DNA of 61,284 bases, from positions 1 through 61,284 of the IMG/VR virus record IMGVR_UViG_3300028115_001382; one strand, 5' to 3'. The translations under genes were made by a program, and so were the position numbers. Of the stretch, positions 24,289-32,015 are shown in pieces; position 1 is the stretch's first letter; the number at the start of each line of letters is the position of its first letter. Below the pieces are notes generated by a model. That model was given only the letters and a program-made list of their open reading frames with translations, ran no database searches and was not told the origin of the DNA. Source of the DNA: a virus.

Positions 24289-24449
24289 CAGAACCAGTAG
24301 ATGTAAGTAAAAAACACTTTTATATTAGTTTAGTTAAAAGTGCTGTGCGTATAGCAGGATGTGCTGTATGCTTGTATACAGGCAGTGTAGTATGGTTGGC
24401 AAGTGGTTTTCTTGTTGCTGAACTACTTGGCATAGCGGAGGAGCTGTAA
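24285..24449 (+). CDS. Small single-pass or two-pass membrane protein, 54 aa
   Basis: Start overlaps the folE stop by four bases (ATGA) and the TAA shares its last base with the queE ATG. A polar N-terminus is followed by hydrophobic residues 16-48 (SAVRIAGCAVCLYTGSVVWL and onward), enough for one or two membrane helices. Wedged between folE and queE by overlapping codons, it is translated with them; its role in base synthesis, if any, is unknown. Confidence 0.55.
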   Translation: MTEPVDVSKKHFYISLVKSAVRIAGCAVCLYTGSVVWLASGFLVAELLGIAEEL

Positions 24450-25345
24450 TGAAGTTACGTTATAGCGAAGCTTTTTATAGTGTACAAGGCGAAGGCAAGT
24501 TTGTAGGAGTACCTAGTGTATTCCTACGCACCTTCGGTTGTAACTTCCGTTGTATGAACTTTGGTGTTGATAAAAGTGTTGGCGATCGTTGGGAGCAACA
24601 TGCTCGTGGTGAACGTTATAACGCAGAAGTAAAACAACTACTAGATGACGGTGTTCATGAAACTACAAAAGAGTTTAACGACTTACCTATTGTACACACA
24701 GGCTGTGATACATACGCAAGTATCTATCCAGAATTTAAACACTTCAATATGCTTAAAAGCGTAGACGAAGTTGTAGAGCATTTGCTTAGTTTATTGCCAG
24801 AAGGTAAATGGACTATGGATAACGGACAGGACGTTCACCTTATACTTACAGGCGGTGAACCTTTGTTGGCGTGGCAACGACTGTATGTAGAACTATTTGA
24901 ACACCCACGTATGCAGGATCTAAAAAATGTCACAATCGAAACCAACACTACACAGCATCTACACGATGACTTCTACAACTACCTCAGCAAGCATGAACGA
25001 ATTCAGCTCACTTTTAGCTGTTCTCCCAAACTATCCGTTTCGGGCGAGTCTTGGGATGATGCTATTAAGCCTGATGTTGCTCGTGAGTATTCCCTTGTTG
25101 ATGGCAGCGATATGTATTTTAAGTTTGTTGTTGCTGATCAGAGTGATGTTGACGAAGTTGCTAGAGCAGTTGATTCGTATCGTGAAGCGGGCGTGGACGT
25201 CCCTGTATATCTTATGCCGCTTGGGGGTAGGTCGGAAGAATACACTCTCAACGTACAAGAGGTGGCGAACCTCTGTATGGAACGAGGGTGGAGGTTCTCG
25301 CCAAGACTACACATCAGCTTATTCGGAAATGCCTGGGGCACTTAA
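24449..25345 (+). CDS. queE: 7-carboxy-7-deazaguanine synthase, radical SAM, with split cluster motif
   Basis: QueE converts 6-carboxytetrahydropterin to CDG. The N-terminus YSEAFYSVQGEGKFVGVPSV followed by FLRTFGCNFRC is characteristic. Only two cysteines of CxxxCxxC are contiguous (C31, C35); the third is replaced by Phe38, but a GCDTYAS segment at 85-91, matching the canonical CDT/CDS end, supplies C86 after an insertion of about 50 residues. LILTGGEPLL (GGEP) and the C-terminal SPRLHISLFGNAWGT are typical. It follows folE and a small membrane protein without gaps. I recall the same split in cyanophage QueE proteins. Confidence 0.88.
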   Translation: MKLRYSEAFYSVQGEGKFVGVPSVFLRTFGCNFRCMNFGVDKSVGDRWEQHARGERYNAEVKQLLDDGVHETTKEFNDLPIVHTGCDTYASIYPEFKHFNMLKSVDEVVEHLLSLLPEGKWTMDNGQDVHLILTGGEPLLAWQRLYVELFEHPRMQDLKNVTIETNTTQHLHDDFYNYLSKHERIQLTFSCSPKLSVSGESWDDAIKPDVAREYSLVDGSDMYFKFVVADQSDVDEVARAVDSYREAGVDVPVYLMPLGGRSEEYTLNVQEVANLCMERGWRFSPRLHISLFGNAWGT

Positions 25346-25418
25346 AGAAAACTTAGATAGTATTCCAAAAGGCATCAAAAGCGAAGAGGAATACGAAAAG
25401 ATAAGGAAACTTATATGA
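25329..25418 (+). CDS. Possible 29-residue mini-protein
   Basis: A short frame beginning inside the end of queE (ATG within the GNAWGT codons) and ending at the ATG of the next gene (ATGA). Its sequence is charged and protein-like, beginning MPGALKENLDSIPKGIKSEE and ending EYEKIRKLI, and would fill the 70-base gap with coupled translation. The ribosome-binding site is weak. It is either a real mini-gene or non-coding leader. Confidence 0.35.
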   Translation: MPGALKENLDSIPKGIKSEEEYEKIRKLI

Positions 25419-25798
25419 AAAAATGGCTTAAAGATATAACAGGCATTAGTGCTAAAGAAAAAGAACTAGAAGAAAAAGAACTAGCAGTACTAGATAAAAC
25501 TGATCCTAAGGCTGCTGCTACTAAACGTGGTGAGCCTTGGGTAAATGTGTTAGATATGCAAGTAAATCAAGAAAACATTCGTAATGGATTCTTTGAACTT
25601 GACTGGAATACATACTTCATTAAAGAACTTATAGCAAATGGGTATGGCGAACAAGCAGACCCCGAAGAAGAAATTGTTGACAGATGGTTCCGAGATATAG
25701 TATATAATATGTTACAGGAAGAAGAAATTGATTCTAATGTTCAAACAGGTTATATTAATGTTGTGCCAATTGACAAAGGCAAAAGCGAGGTATCATGA
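25415..25798 (+). CDS. Conserved T4-like marine phage protein, 127 aa
   Basis: N-terminal charged helix (SAKEKELEEKELAVLDKT), then a conserved-looking core ATKRGEPWVNVLDMQV and NIRNGFFELDWNTYFI, and an acidic EEEIVDRWFRDIVYNML. From memory, closely similar proteins occur across T4-like cyanophages with no assigned function. Start and stop both overlap neighbours by four bases. Confidence 0.7.
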   Translation: MKKWLKDITGISAKEKELEEKELAVLDKTDPKAAATKRGEPWVNVLDMQVNQENIRNGFFELDWNTYFIKELIANGYGEQADPEEEIVDRWFRDIVYNMLQEEEIDSNVQTGYINVVPIDKGKSEVS

Positions 25799-25989
25799 AA
25801 GTTGCTAAGAATATGATTCTTATAAAAGGCGATCATAGTATGGCTTTTAGTGTAAGACGCCGGAAGGAGACTGTTGAAATAGATTTTTATAGAGATACTT
25901 ATAAGTATTTGTCTAGTAAATTAACACTTGACGAAGGCACAAAAATGTACTATACTGCTATTACACAAGGCTATAAAGAGGCATTCTAA
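25795..25989 (+). CDS. Small hypothetical protein, 64 aa
   Basis: Begins with the overlapping ATG at the upstream TGA. Strand-rich N-terminal half (MILIKGDHSMAFSVRRR, ETVEIDFYRD) and a helical C-terminal half (KLTLDEGTKMYYTAITQGYK). No named family. It is directly upstream of and coupled to the exonuclease gene (TAATG). Confidence 0.6.
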   Translation: MKVAKNMILIKGDHSMAFSVRRRKETVEIDFYRDTYKYLSSKLTLDEGTKMYYTAITQGYKEAF

Positions 25990-26975
25990 TGACTTACATT
26001 CTAATTGACACTGCTAACACGTTCTTTCGTGCTCGTCATGTTGTACGTGGCGATATTGATACAAAAGTTGGCATGGCAATGCACATTACCCTTAACAGTA
26101 TTAAGAAAGCGTGGCAGGACTTTGATGGGTCACATGTTGTTTTCTGCTTAGAAGGACGTAGTTGGCGCAAAGACTTTTATGAGCCTTACAAGCGCAACCG
26201 CAAAGAACATCGTGATGCTATGAGCCCACGTGAAGCAGAAGAAGATAAAGTGTTTTGGGAAATATTTGATGAGTTTAAAGAATTTGTTACAGATAAGACT
26301 AACTGTACTGTACTACAAAATCCTGTGCTAGAGGCAGACGATCTTATTGCTGGCTGGGTACAAGCACATCCTAACGACAATCATGTTATCATTAGTACCG
26401 ACGGTGACTTTGCGCAATTAATTGCTCCTAATGTGCGTCAATATAATGGGGTAAGTAATACTACTATTACCCATGAAGGATATTTTGATGACAAAGGCAA
26501 GCCCGTGTGCGATAAGAAGACAGGAGAGCCAAAGCCTGCTCCACAACCCGAATTTATGCTTTTTGAGAAATGTATGCGTGGTGACACTAGCGACAATGTT
26601 TTTAGTGCCTACCCTGGTGTGCGCAAGAAAGGCACAAAGAACAAAGTAGGTTTGTTAGAAGCATTTGCTGACAAAGATAACAAAGGCTACAACTGGAATA
26701 ACATGATGCTTCAACGTTGGGCAGATCACGAAGGCGTAGAACATCGTGTGCTAGACGACTATACACGTAATGTTACACTGTGTGATTTAACAGCACAACC
26801 CGATCATATTAGACAAGAAATAAATAATACTATCCAATCAGCAACCAGCAAGAATATATCACAAGTTGGTATGAGACTTATGAAGTTTTGTGCCCGTTGG
26901 GATCTTCAGCGTATTGCTGATAACGCACAACATTATGCGCAACCTTTACAAGCGAGATACATACATGTCAATTAA
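25989..26975 (+). CDS. rnh: 5'-3' exonuclease of the T4 RNase H/FEN-1 family
   Basis: Removes RNA primers and flap DNA during lagging-strand synthesis. Metal-binding motifs are visible: ILIDTANTFFRARH with the first Asp, VFCLEGRSWRKDFYEPYKRNR (helical arch region), LEADDLIAGW, IISTDGDFAQLI and MRGDTSDNVF. At 328 residues it is slightly longer than T4 Rnh (305), with a Lys/Pro-rich insertion before the GDTSDN motif. It fits the replication set with gp43 and gp45. Confidence 0.85.
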   Translation: MTYILIDTANTFFRARHVVRGDIDTKVGMAMHITLNSIKKAWQDFDGSHVVFCLEGRSWRKDFYEPYKRNRKEHRDAMSPREAEEDKVFWEIFDEFKEFVTDKTNCTVLQNPVLEADDLIAGWVQAHPNDNHVIISTDGDFAQLIAPNVRQYNGVSNTTITHEGYFDDKGKPVCDKKTGEPKPAPQPEFMLFEKCMRGDTSDNVFSAYPGVRKKGTKNKVGLLEAFADKDNKGYNWNNMMLQRWADHEGVEHRVLDDYTRNVTLCDLTAQPDHIRQEINNTIQSATSKNISQVGMRLMKFCARWDLQRIADNAQHYAQPLQARYIHVN

Positions 26976-27438
26976 TGCTAAACCTATATTAGAAGATAAA
27001 TTTTGGATTGTAGAAGACAAAGGTGAAAAAGTTGCTACACTAAGTAAAAACGAAGATGGTTACATTTACAGTAAACAAGGTGATGTAAAATTTTATAATA
27101 ATGCTAGAGACTTAGAAAAAACATTTGGCAAAAACTTTCTTACTGCTACCATTACAACACCTGAAGCTAATAATGAATTAGCCGTACATGGATATCCTAC
27201 ACGTACTACTCCTTATAACAGTATGTTTGATATTCAGCGTAAGTTACCGTTATTTACAAAAAGTGAAAAATCAAAGTCAGTATATTGTGCTGGGTATTAT
27301 CTTGTAAAATTTAATGTAAACTGGTTAAAAAGTTTTTGTCCAAAGCTAATTACTATTGAAAGGAATGATTTTATGGGTCCTTTTAAAACAGAGTTAGAAA
27401 TGCGAATGACCTTGAGCAATGTCAACAGATCCAATTAA
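26965..27438 (+). CDS. Conserved T4-like marine phage protein, 157 aa
   Basis: I use the ATG at the end of the exonuclease gene giving MSINAKPILEDKFWIVED; a longer in-frame extension is only exonuclease shadow. Characteristic stretches are HGYPTRTTPYNSMFDIQRKL, PLFTKSEKSKSVYCAGYYLV and FCPKLITIERNDFMGPFKTE, which I remember from many cyanophages as a conserved protein without function, usually near replication genes. Alpha/beta, soluble. Confidence 0.72.
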   Translation: MSINAKPILEDKFWIVEDKGEKVATLSKNEDGYIYSKQGDVKFYNNARDLEKTFGKNFLTATITTPEANNELAVHGYPTRTTPYNSMFDIQRKLPLFTKSEKSKSVYCAGYYLVKFNVNWLKSFCPKLITIERNDFMGPFKTELEMRMTLSNVNRSN

Positions 27439-27661
27439 CACAGGCCCAATACAACAATTTATAAAACAGACTCAAGCGGCTGATAAAAGTAACGCTAAAG
27501 AAATACGTTTGGATATTGCTAATGCTAAAAATTTATCTTATACATTAGGCATAGTAATGGCACGTTTAAACGGAGACTTAGAAAAATTTGTAAAAGATAA
27601 CCAAGGGGCATCAGACGAAGTGATAGAAGTTAGGCTTGGCGGCAGTGGAGAATGGAAATAG
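27419..27661 (+). CDS. Conserved small phage protein, 80 aa
   Basis: Begins within the previous gene by a 20-base overlap. Helical: PINTGPIQQFIKQTQAADKS, RLDIANAKNLSYTLGIVMAR, then an acidic strand-like end. The N-terminal INTGPIQQF and the ARL.GDLEK region are what I recall of a conserved T4-like cyanophage protein. No function known. Confidence 0.65.
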   Translation: MSTDPINTGPIQQFIKQTQAADKSNAKEIRLDIANAKNLSYTLGIVMARLNGDLEKFVKDNQGASDEVIEVRLGGSGEWK

Positions 27662-27673
27662 TCTACAAGAAAT

Positions 27674-27696
27674 GATAAATATATGCGTATATAACT
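27674..27696 (+). promoter_or_regulatory. Late-type promoter region (GATAAATA plus TGCGTATATAACT)
   Basis: GATAAATA, resembling the T4 late box, is followed within three bases by TGCGTATATAACT; the ATG is 13 bases further with AGAGG as ribosome-binding site. The 13-base TGCGTATATAACT recurs exactly upstream of the aminotransferase gene at 56233, so it may be a promoter element in its own right. Confidence 0.45.
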
Positions 27697-27709
27697 AGAG
27701 GATACGCAC

Positions 27710-27994
27710 ATGAGTAGACCAAAGCCCGATATATTAATGGAGTTTGTAGATAGCAAAACCTATAAGAGTGAACAAATACTTCAAGCAGAAGCAATCTGGG
27801 CTGTATTCTACAAAGACCAACCTTTTAATTTAAAATCGCAAAACAAACTAACAAATTATCCCGGACCTAAATATAAAAAAACAAGTTTTTCAAATCCAGG
27901 ACATGCTCTAAATTTAGCAAAAAAATTAAATTCAATGTTTAAAACTACTGATTTTAGTGTATATAAACTTACAGAAGGCGATAGAATTGAATAA
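27710..27994 (+). CDS. Conserved phage protein, 94 aa, late-promoter linked
   Basis: Compact alpha/beta protein: KTYKSEQILQAEAIWAVFY, FNLKSQNKLTNYPGPKYKKT, SFSNPGHALNLAKKLNSMF and TTDFSVYKL. I recall near-identical motif order in T4-like cyanophage proteins of unknown function. A late-type promoter directly precedes it, suggesting a virion or late role. Confidence 0.7.
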   Translation: MSRPKPDILMEFVDSKTYKSEQILQAEAIWAVFYKDQPFNLKSQNKLTNYPGPKYKKTSFSNPGHALNLAKKLNSMFKTTDFSVYKLTEGDRIE

Positions 27995-28379
27995 AACTGT
28001 ATATACTAAGTTGTTTTTAAGTCAACTTGGTTACACTACAGATGATACAAACGTGACACATTATATGCCTATATGGTGGCAAAACACACGAGATAAAGAT
28101 AGTGGTGGTTTGCGCCTTACAGAAGAAGGCTTTGATATGCTTTCTAAAATTGACTTAGCAACGTATCATATTCCTTATCCAATGGACATGCCATTGACTA
28201 CACAGGTTATTATATTTTTAGATCAATTTATCGATTGTCCTTATTATCTAACAAACAAAGCAATATATGTTACAAATGAAAAGAAAGCAGTCGAACTAAC
28301 ACTTTTTAGTGGTGACTTGCGTAAGTATGGTGTAACAAAAGCAATGAAAAGATCTAGCAACATTGATAGCAAAGAATGA
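27987..28379 (+). CDS. Conserved phage protein, 130 aa
   Basis: I prefer the TTG overlapping the end of the previous gene (product starts MNKTVYTKLFLSQLGY) to the earlier GTG. The core HYMPIWWQNTRDKDSGGLRL followed by TEEGFDML resembles conserved T4-like cyanophage proteins. The C-terminus has YHIPYPMDMPLTTQVIIFLD and a Cys-Pro-Tyr-Tyr segment. Function unknown. Confidence 0.65.
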   Translation: MNKTVYTKLFLSQLGYTTDDTNVTHYMPIWWQNTRDKDSGGLRLTEEGFDMLSKIDLATYHIPYPMDMPLTTQVIIFLDQFIDCPYYLTNKAIYVTNEKKAVELTLFSGDLRKYGVTKAMKRSSNIDSKE

Positions 28380-28875
28380 TGATTTTAAGCGTATAGTTAG
28401 GTGTGAAGCAAGGTTAGGTAGTTCATTTTTTACTTCACAGGTACACAGCAATAAAAACTCTTGGGAAGTCGTTTATACCACAGACCACGACAATTATGAA
28501 GTTTACACCAGTGTAAGACATCCAATAGAAAGATTTAGAAGTTATTTCGCATTTTGGGAAGGTGATAAAAAATGGACAATGACCTTTGTAAAAAATTACT
28601 TTGCTAATTTTAAACATAGTGACGATGTCCATACACAATTCCAAAGTTTTTTTGATTATGGAAATACAAAATATTTCGAAATGGTATATCTACAAAACTT
28701 TTTAAACATACCTACATATAAACAAAACAAAGTAACGGTAAATTTGAATTGGTACAATAAACTTACACAAACTCCAAAAGAAGTTATTGATTTTGTTAAT
28801 ATTCAAAGTAAAAAAACATACAAAGACGATATAATTTGGTATAATAATTTAAAAAAATATGAATTTCCAGGTTGA
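28363..28875 (+). CDS. Sulfotransferase-like protein, C-terminal part only
   Basis: The stretch YEVYTSVRHPIERFRSYFAF is the 3'-phosphate-binding (SxRHPxxRxxS) signature of PAPS-dependent sulfotransferases; the following helices suit that fold. The N-terminal P-loop-like motif expected about 60-80 residues earlier is missing, so this is either a truncated sulfotransferase or a diverged relative. TTG start overlaps the upstream gene by 17 bases. Its stop lies inside the next promoter's -35 box. Confidence 0.5.
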   Translation: MIAKNDDFKRIVRCEARLGSSFFTSQVHSNKNSWEVVYTTDHDNYEVYTSVRHPIERFRSYFAFWEGDKKWTMTFVKNYFANFKHSDDVHTQFQSFFDYGNTKYFEMVYLQNFLNIPTYKQNKVTVNLNWYNKLTQTPKEVIDFVNIQSKKTYKDDIIWYNNLKKYEFPG

Positions 28876-28899
28876 CAAATTTGTATTAGATGCTATTAT
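28872..28899 (+). promoter_or_regulatory. Sigma70-type promoter TTGACA-16-TATTAT
   Basis: Consensus TTGACA and a TATTAT -10 with 16-base spacing; the upstream TGA is within the -35. The initial transcribed region GTATAGGCACTGA (28904-28916) is repeated exactly after the promoter of the vWA peptidase gene 1.2 kb downstream. Confidence 0.75.
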
Positions 28900-28937
28900 A
28901 GTTGTATAGGCACTGATTAACAAGAAGGAATACAAAT

Positions 28938-30023
28938 ATGTCAGATATGAGAACAGTTTCTCCGAACAAGGCAAAAGCAAGTTTACGCCGGGCTATGCGT
29001 AAAAAGCGTCCTGTGTTCATTTGGGGGCCTCCAGGCATTGGTAAATCAGATATTGTAGGACAGGTTACTGAATCTTTTCCTAACAGTCATTTGATTGATA
29101 TTCGACTATCATTATGGGAACCTACAGATATTAAAGGTATTCCATATTTTGATAGCAATGTAGGCAAAATGGTTTGGGCTCCACCTATGGAGTTGCCAGA
29201 CGAGGCCATGGCAGCAAAGTATGATCACATTACTTTGTTCCTAGACGAAATGAATTCTGCGGCACCTGCTGTACAAGCGGCAGCTTATCAGCTTACACTA
29301 AACCGTAGAATTGGTAATTATAAATTGCCCGACAATGTAGTAATTGTTGCGGCAGGTAACCGCGAAGCAGACAAAGGTGTTACATATCGTATGCCTGCTC
29401 CGTTGGCTAACCGGTTTGTACACTTAGAACTTGCTGTCAATTTTGACGATTGGTTTGAGTGGGCAGTAGCAAACAAAATCAACAAAGACGTTGTTGGTTA
29501 CTTACAGTTTGCTAAAGGGGATCTTTATGATTTTGATCCTCGTAGTTCAAGTCGATCATTTGCTTCTCCTCGTTCATGGACTTTTGTAAGTGAACTTATC
29601 GACGACGAAGATGATGACGAGTCTACAACTACAGATCTTGTTGCTGGATCAGTTGGTGAAGGACTTGCTGTCAAATTTATGGCGCATCGAAAAATTGCTG
29701 GGAATATGCCAAATCCAAGTGATATCCTTGCTGGTAAAGTTAAAGAGTTACAGACACAAGAAATCAGTGCCAAGTATTCCTTGACTGTTTCTCTTTGCTA
29801 TGAGTTAAAAGATGCTTGTGATAAAAATGACAAGAACTTTGATAATAAAGTAAATAATTTCCTTAGATTTGCTATGGATAACTTTGAAACAGAGTTGGTT
29901 GTTATGGGTATCAAACTTGCGTTGACTCAGTATAGTTTACCAATTGATCCTGATGCTATTGAATGTTTTGACGAGTTTCATGACAGATATGGTAAGTATA
30001 TCAAAGCAGCACAAGGAGTTTAA
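28938..30023 (+). CDS. MoxR-type AAA+ ATPase
   Basis: Chaperone-like ATPase. Walker A GPPGIGKS at residues 30-37, Walker B HITLFLDEMNSAAPAVQAAA, sensor-type VVIVAAGNREADKG and PLANRFVHLEL with the Arg finger. At 361 residues it matches MoxR/RavA-family proteins, which act with a von Willebrand A partner encoded next to them; here that partner is the downstream metallopeptidase. It has its own promoter and is followed by a strong terminator, so the two are separate transcripts sharing an identical leader motif. Confidence 0.88.
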   Translation: MSDMRTVSPNKAKASLRRAMRKKRPVFIWGPPGIGKSDIVGQVTESFPNSHLIDIRLSLWEPTDIKGIPYFDSNVGKMVWAPPMELPDEAMAAKYDHITLFLDEMNSAAPAVQAAAYQLTLNRRIGNYKLPDNVVIVAAGNREADKGVTYRMPAPLANRFVHLELAVNFDDWFEWAVANKINKDVVGYLQFAKGDLYDFDPRSSSRSFASPRSWTFVSELIDDEDDDESTTTDLVAGSVGEGLAVKFMAHRKIAGNMPNPSDILAGKVKELQTQEISAKYSLTVSLCYELKDACDKNDKNFDNKVNNFLRFAMDNFETELVVMGIKLALTQYSLPIDPDAIECFDEFHDRYGKYIKAAQGV

Positions 30024-30032
30024 TGCGTCTAT

Positions 30033-30063
30033 AAGTGAGCAAGTTGATTCTTGCTCACTTTTT
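30033..30063 (+). terminator. Intrinsic terminator after the MoxR gene
   Basis: AAGTGAGCAAG and CTTGCTCACTT form a perfect 11-base stem around a six-base loop (TTGATT), followed by a T run. It lies 10 bases after the MoxR stop. It is the clearest intrinsic terminator in the window. Confidence 0.9.
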
Positions 30064-30066
30064 CTC

Positions 30067-30096
30067 TTGACAAAAGTAAATAGTAGTGTATTATAA
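30067..30096 (+). promoter_or_regulatory. Sigma70-type promoter TTGACA-18-TTATAA
   Basis: TTGACA directly after the terminator, with TTATAA at 18 bases (TATAAG at 19 is an alternative). The transcribed start GTATAGGCACTGA (30099-30111) is identical to that of the MoxR promoter. It also contains AGTAAATAGT, weakly like a late box. Confidence 0.7.
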
Positions 30097-30121
30097 GTGT
30101 ATAGGCACTGAGAGGAATAAC

Positions 30122-31447
30122 ATGTTAGATTTTTTACCGCACTATGTAGCAATGAAAATGTCTACAGAAAAAACAGCATCTGAATTAAGAACATGGCAAC
30201 CAGATCCTGATTTAACTGAAGAACAACTTGTCGAAATGGATAAAGAAGTATACGAGCGGATTGTTACTGCTCGTGTTGGCTTATTATTACGACACCCATT
30301 CTTTGGCAATATGGCTACACGTTTAAAAATCCAACGTGCTGATTGGCTTCCTACTGCTGCCGTAGATGGTCGCAACTTGTTCTACAATGTTCAATTCTTT
30401 AATGCTATGAACAATAAAGAAATTGAATTTGTTGTAGCACATGAAATCCTTCATATGGTGTTTGATCATTTAGAACGTAGAGAAGATAGAGATCCACGTT
30501 TGTATAATATTTCATGTGATTATATTGTAAACAATACGCTAGTTGATGATCGCATTGGATCAGTTCCTAGCATTGTAAATTGCTTTCAAGATTTTAAATA
30601 TCGCGGATGGGCTAGTGAAGCAGTATATGATGACTTATACAAACAAGCAGAAAAAAATGGCAAAGAATTCTTAGAACAATTTGGTGAAATGCTAGACGAA
30701 CATATCGACTGGGGTGATGGTGATGGTGATGGCGAAGAGGGTAAAAGCGGCGATGGTAAAAGTAAACGTCCTGTTTACACTAAAGCAGAACGTGATCAAA
30801 TAAAAGATGAAATAAAAGAAGCAATGATACAAGCGGCGCAAAGTGCCGGTGCTGGTAACGTTCCTGCTGGTGTTCAGCGATTAATTAAAGAAATTACTGA
30901 ACCAAAAATGAACTGGCGTGAAATTATACAACAACAAATTCAAAGTACAATTAAAAGCGATTACACGTTCAGCCGTCCTTCACGTAAAGGCTGGCATACT
31001 GGTGCTGTTTTGCCTGGTATGAATTTTGAAGAAACTATTGATATTGCTATTGCTATCGATATGAGTGGTAGTATTGGTAACAGTCAAGCCGCAGACTTCT
31101 TAGGCGAAGTAAAAGGTATTATGGAACAATACAAAGATTATAAAATTAAGATTTGGTGTTTTGATACTAAAGTATACAACGAAGATGACTTTTCAGCAGA
31201 TGATGGTAGAGACATCTCTGAATACGAAATTGCTGGTGGCGGTGGCACTGACTTTATGGTGAACTGGACATATATGAAAGAAAATAATATAACTCCTAAG
31301 CGGTTTTTGATGTTTACAGATGGTTATGCTTGGGATAGTTGGGGCGATCCAGATTGGTGTGAAACAGTATTTTTAATCCATTCACATCATGATAAAAACC
31401 TTGAGGCGCCTTTTGGTATGACAACACACTATGAGGAAGCGGCTTGA
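30122..31447 (+). CDS. vWA-like metallopeptidase, MoxR partner
   Basis: The N-terminal domain is a zinc metallopeptidase-like DUF2201 region with HExxH in FVVAHEILHMVFDHLERR; the C-terminal von Willebrand A-like domain has the metal-adhesion motif in IAIAIDMSGSIGNSQ (DxSxS). Between them lies an acidic Gly/Asp-rich linker (GDGDGDGEEG) and a helical stretch. I use the ATG giving MLDFLPHYVAMKM, with GAGAGGA upstream. Pairing of MoxR ATPases with such proteins is a known bacterial theme, used to remodel or insert metal into target complexes; the target here is unknown. Confidence 0.82.
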   Translation: MLDFLPHYVAMKMSTEKTASELRTWQPDPDLTEEQLVEMDKEVYERIVTARVGLLLRHPFFGNMATRLKIQRADWLPTAAVDGRNLFYNVQFFNAMNNKEIEFVVAHEILHMVFDHLERREDRDPRLYNISCDYIVNNTLVDDRIGSVPSIVNCFQDFKYRGWASEAVYDDLYKQAEKNGKEFLEQFGEMLDEHIDWGDGDGDGEEGKSGDGKSKRPVYTKAERDQIKDEIKEAMIQAAQSAGAGNVPAGVQRLIKEITEPKMNWREIIQQQIQSTIKSDYTFSRPSRKGWHTGAVLPGMNFEETIDIAIAIDMSGSIGNSQAADFLGEVKGIMEQYKDYKIKIWCFDTKVYNEDDFSADDGRDISEYEIAGGGGTDFMVNWTYMKENNITPKRFLMFTDGYAWDSWGDPDWCETVFLIHSHHDKNLEAPFGMTTHYEEAA

Positions 31448-31719
31448 AGCAAACTAGAATAAATCCATTAGATATTTTTGAAGTAAGGAGAGTTGACTTT
31501 TGTCCTCCTTACTTTGAATCTACTATTTTTCCGTTACGATATAATGTAAAAGAAGCTATTAGCGAGTGGATTGAAGATAATCTATCTGGAAGATATTATG
31601 TTGGTAAAACTATTACTAGTCATAAAACAATGAATTCAAATGTAAAAATTGGCTTTGAGAATACTAAAGAACTTAGTTATTTTCTACTAGCTTGTCCACA
31701 TTTGAAATACAATCAATAA
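31444..31719 (+). CDS. Hypothetical protein, 91 aa
   Basis: TTG start overlapping the peptidase stop by four bases. Sequence has FEVRRVDFCPPYFESTIF, a helix VKEAISEWIEDNLSGRYYVG and GFENTKELSYFLLACPHL, consistent with a small alpha/beta domain. Two to three cysteines but no metal motif. Unknown function. Coupled expression suggests a link to the vWA peptidase. Confidence 0.6.
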   Translation: MKQTRINPLDIFEVRRVDFCPPYFESTIFPLRYNVKEAISEWIEDNLSGRYYVGKTITSHKTMNSNVKIGFENTKELSYFLLACPHLKYNQ

Positions 31720-31754
31720 GAGCATTATAAGTATTTAGAAGGAGATTTAATATA

Positions 31755-32015
31755 ATGACAGACGAAACAGTTCAAACAAATCCTAATGATTTGACTATTC
31801 AAGATCTTGCCACAATGAAAGGCATTATTGATATTGCTAGTGAGCGTTCTGCGTTTAAGCCAAAAGAAATGGCAGCAGTAGGTATCATTTACAATAAACT
31901 TGAATATTTTTTAAAGCAAGTAGAAGAACAGCAAGAAGCTGCTAAAAATGCTGCCCCAGCACCTGCTCCTGCTCCTGCTACTGAACCTACAGAGGCAGCG
32001 GAAACGGAGTCGTAA
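31755..32015 (+). CDS. Conserved phage protein with Pro-Ala-rich tail, 86 aa
   Basis: Residues 13-63 form helices (LTIQDLATMKGIIDIASERS; MAAVGIIYNKLEYFLKQVEE); the tail is low-complexity Ala/Pro (APAPAPAPA) and Glu/Thr. The helical core is typical of a conserved T4-like marine phage protein. AAGGAG precedes the ATG. TAATG couples it to the next gene. Confidence 0.68.
   Translation: MTDETVQTNPNDLTIQDLATMKGIIDIASERSAFKPKEMAAVGIIYNKLEYFLKQVEEQQEAAKNAAPAPAPAPATEPTEAAETES

Noticed and set aside
24927-25328. Long hydrophobic frame overlapping queE in another frame
   Set aside because: It is an out-of-frame shadow of queE with no good ribosome-binding site; only its last 29 codons after the queE end look protein-like and are listed separately.
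31950-31990. Repeat CCTGCTCCTGCT as a possible regulatory repeat
   Set aside because: It encodes a short Ala-Pro low-complexity tail in frame and is explained by coding.
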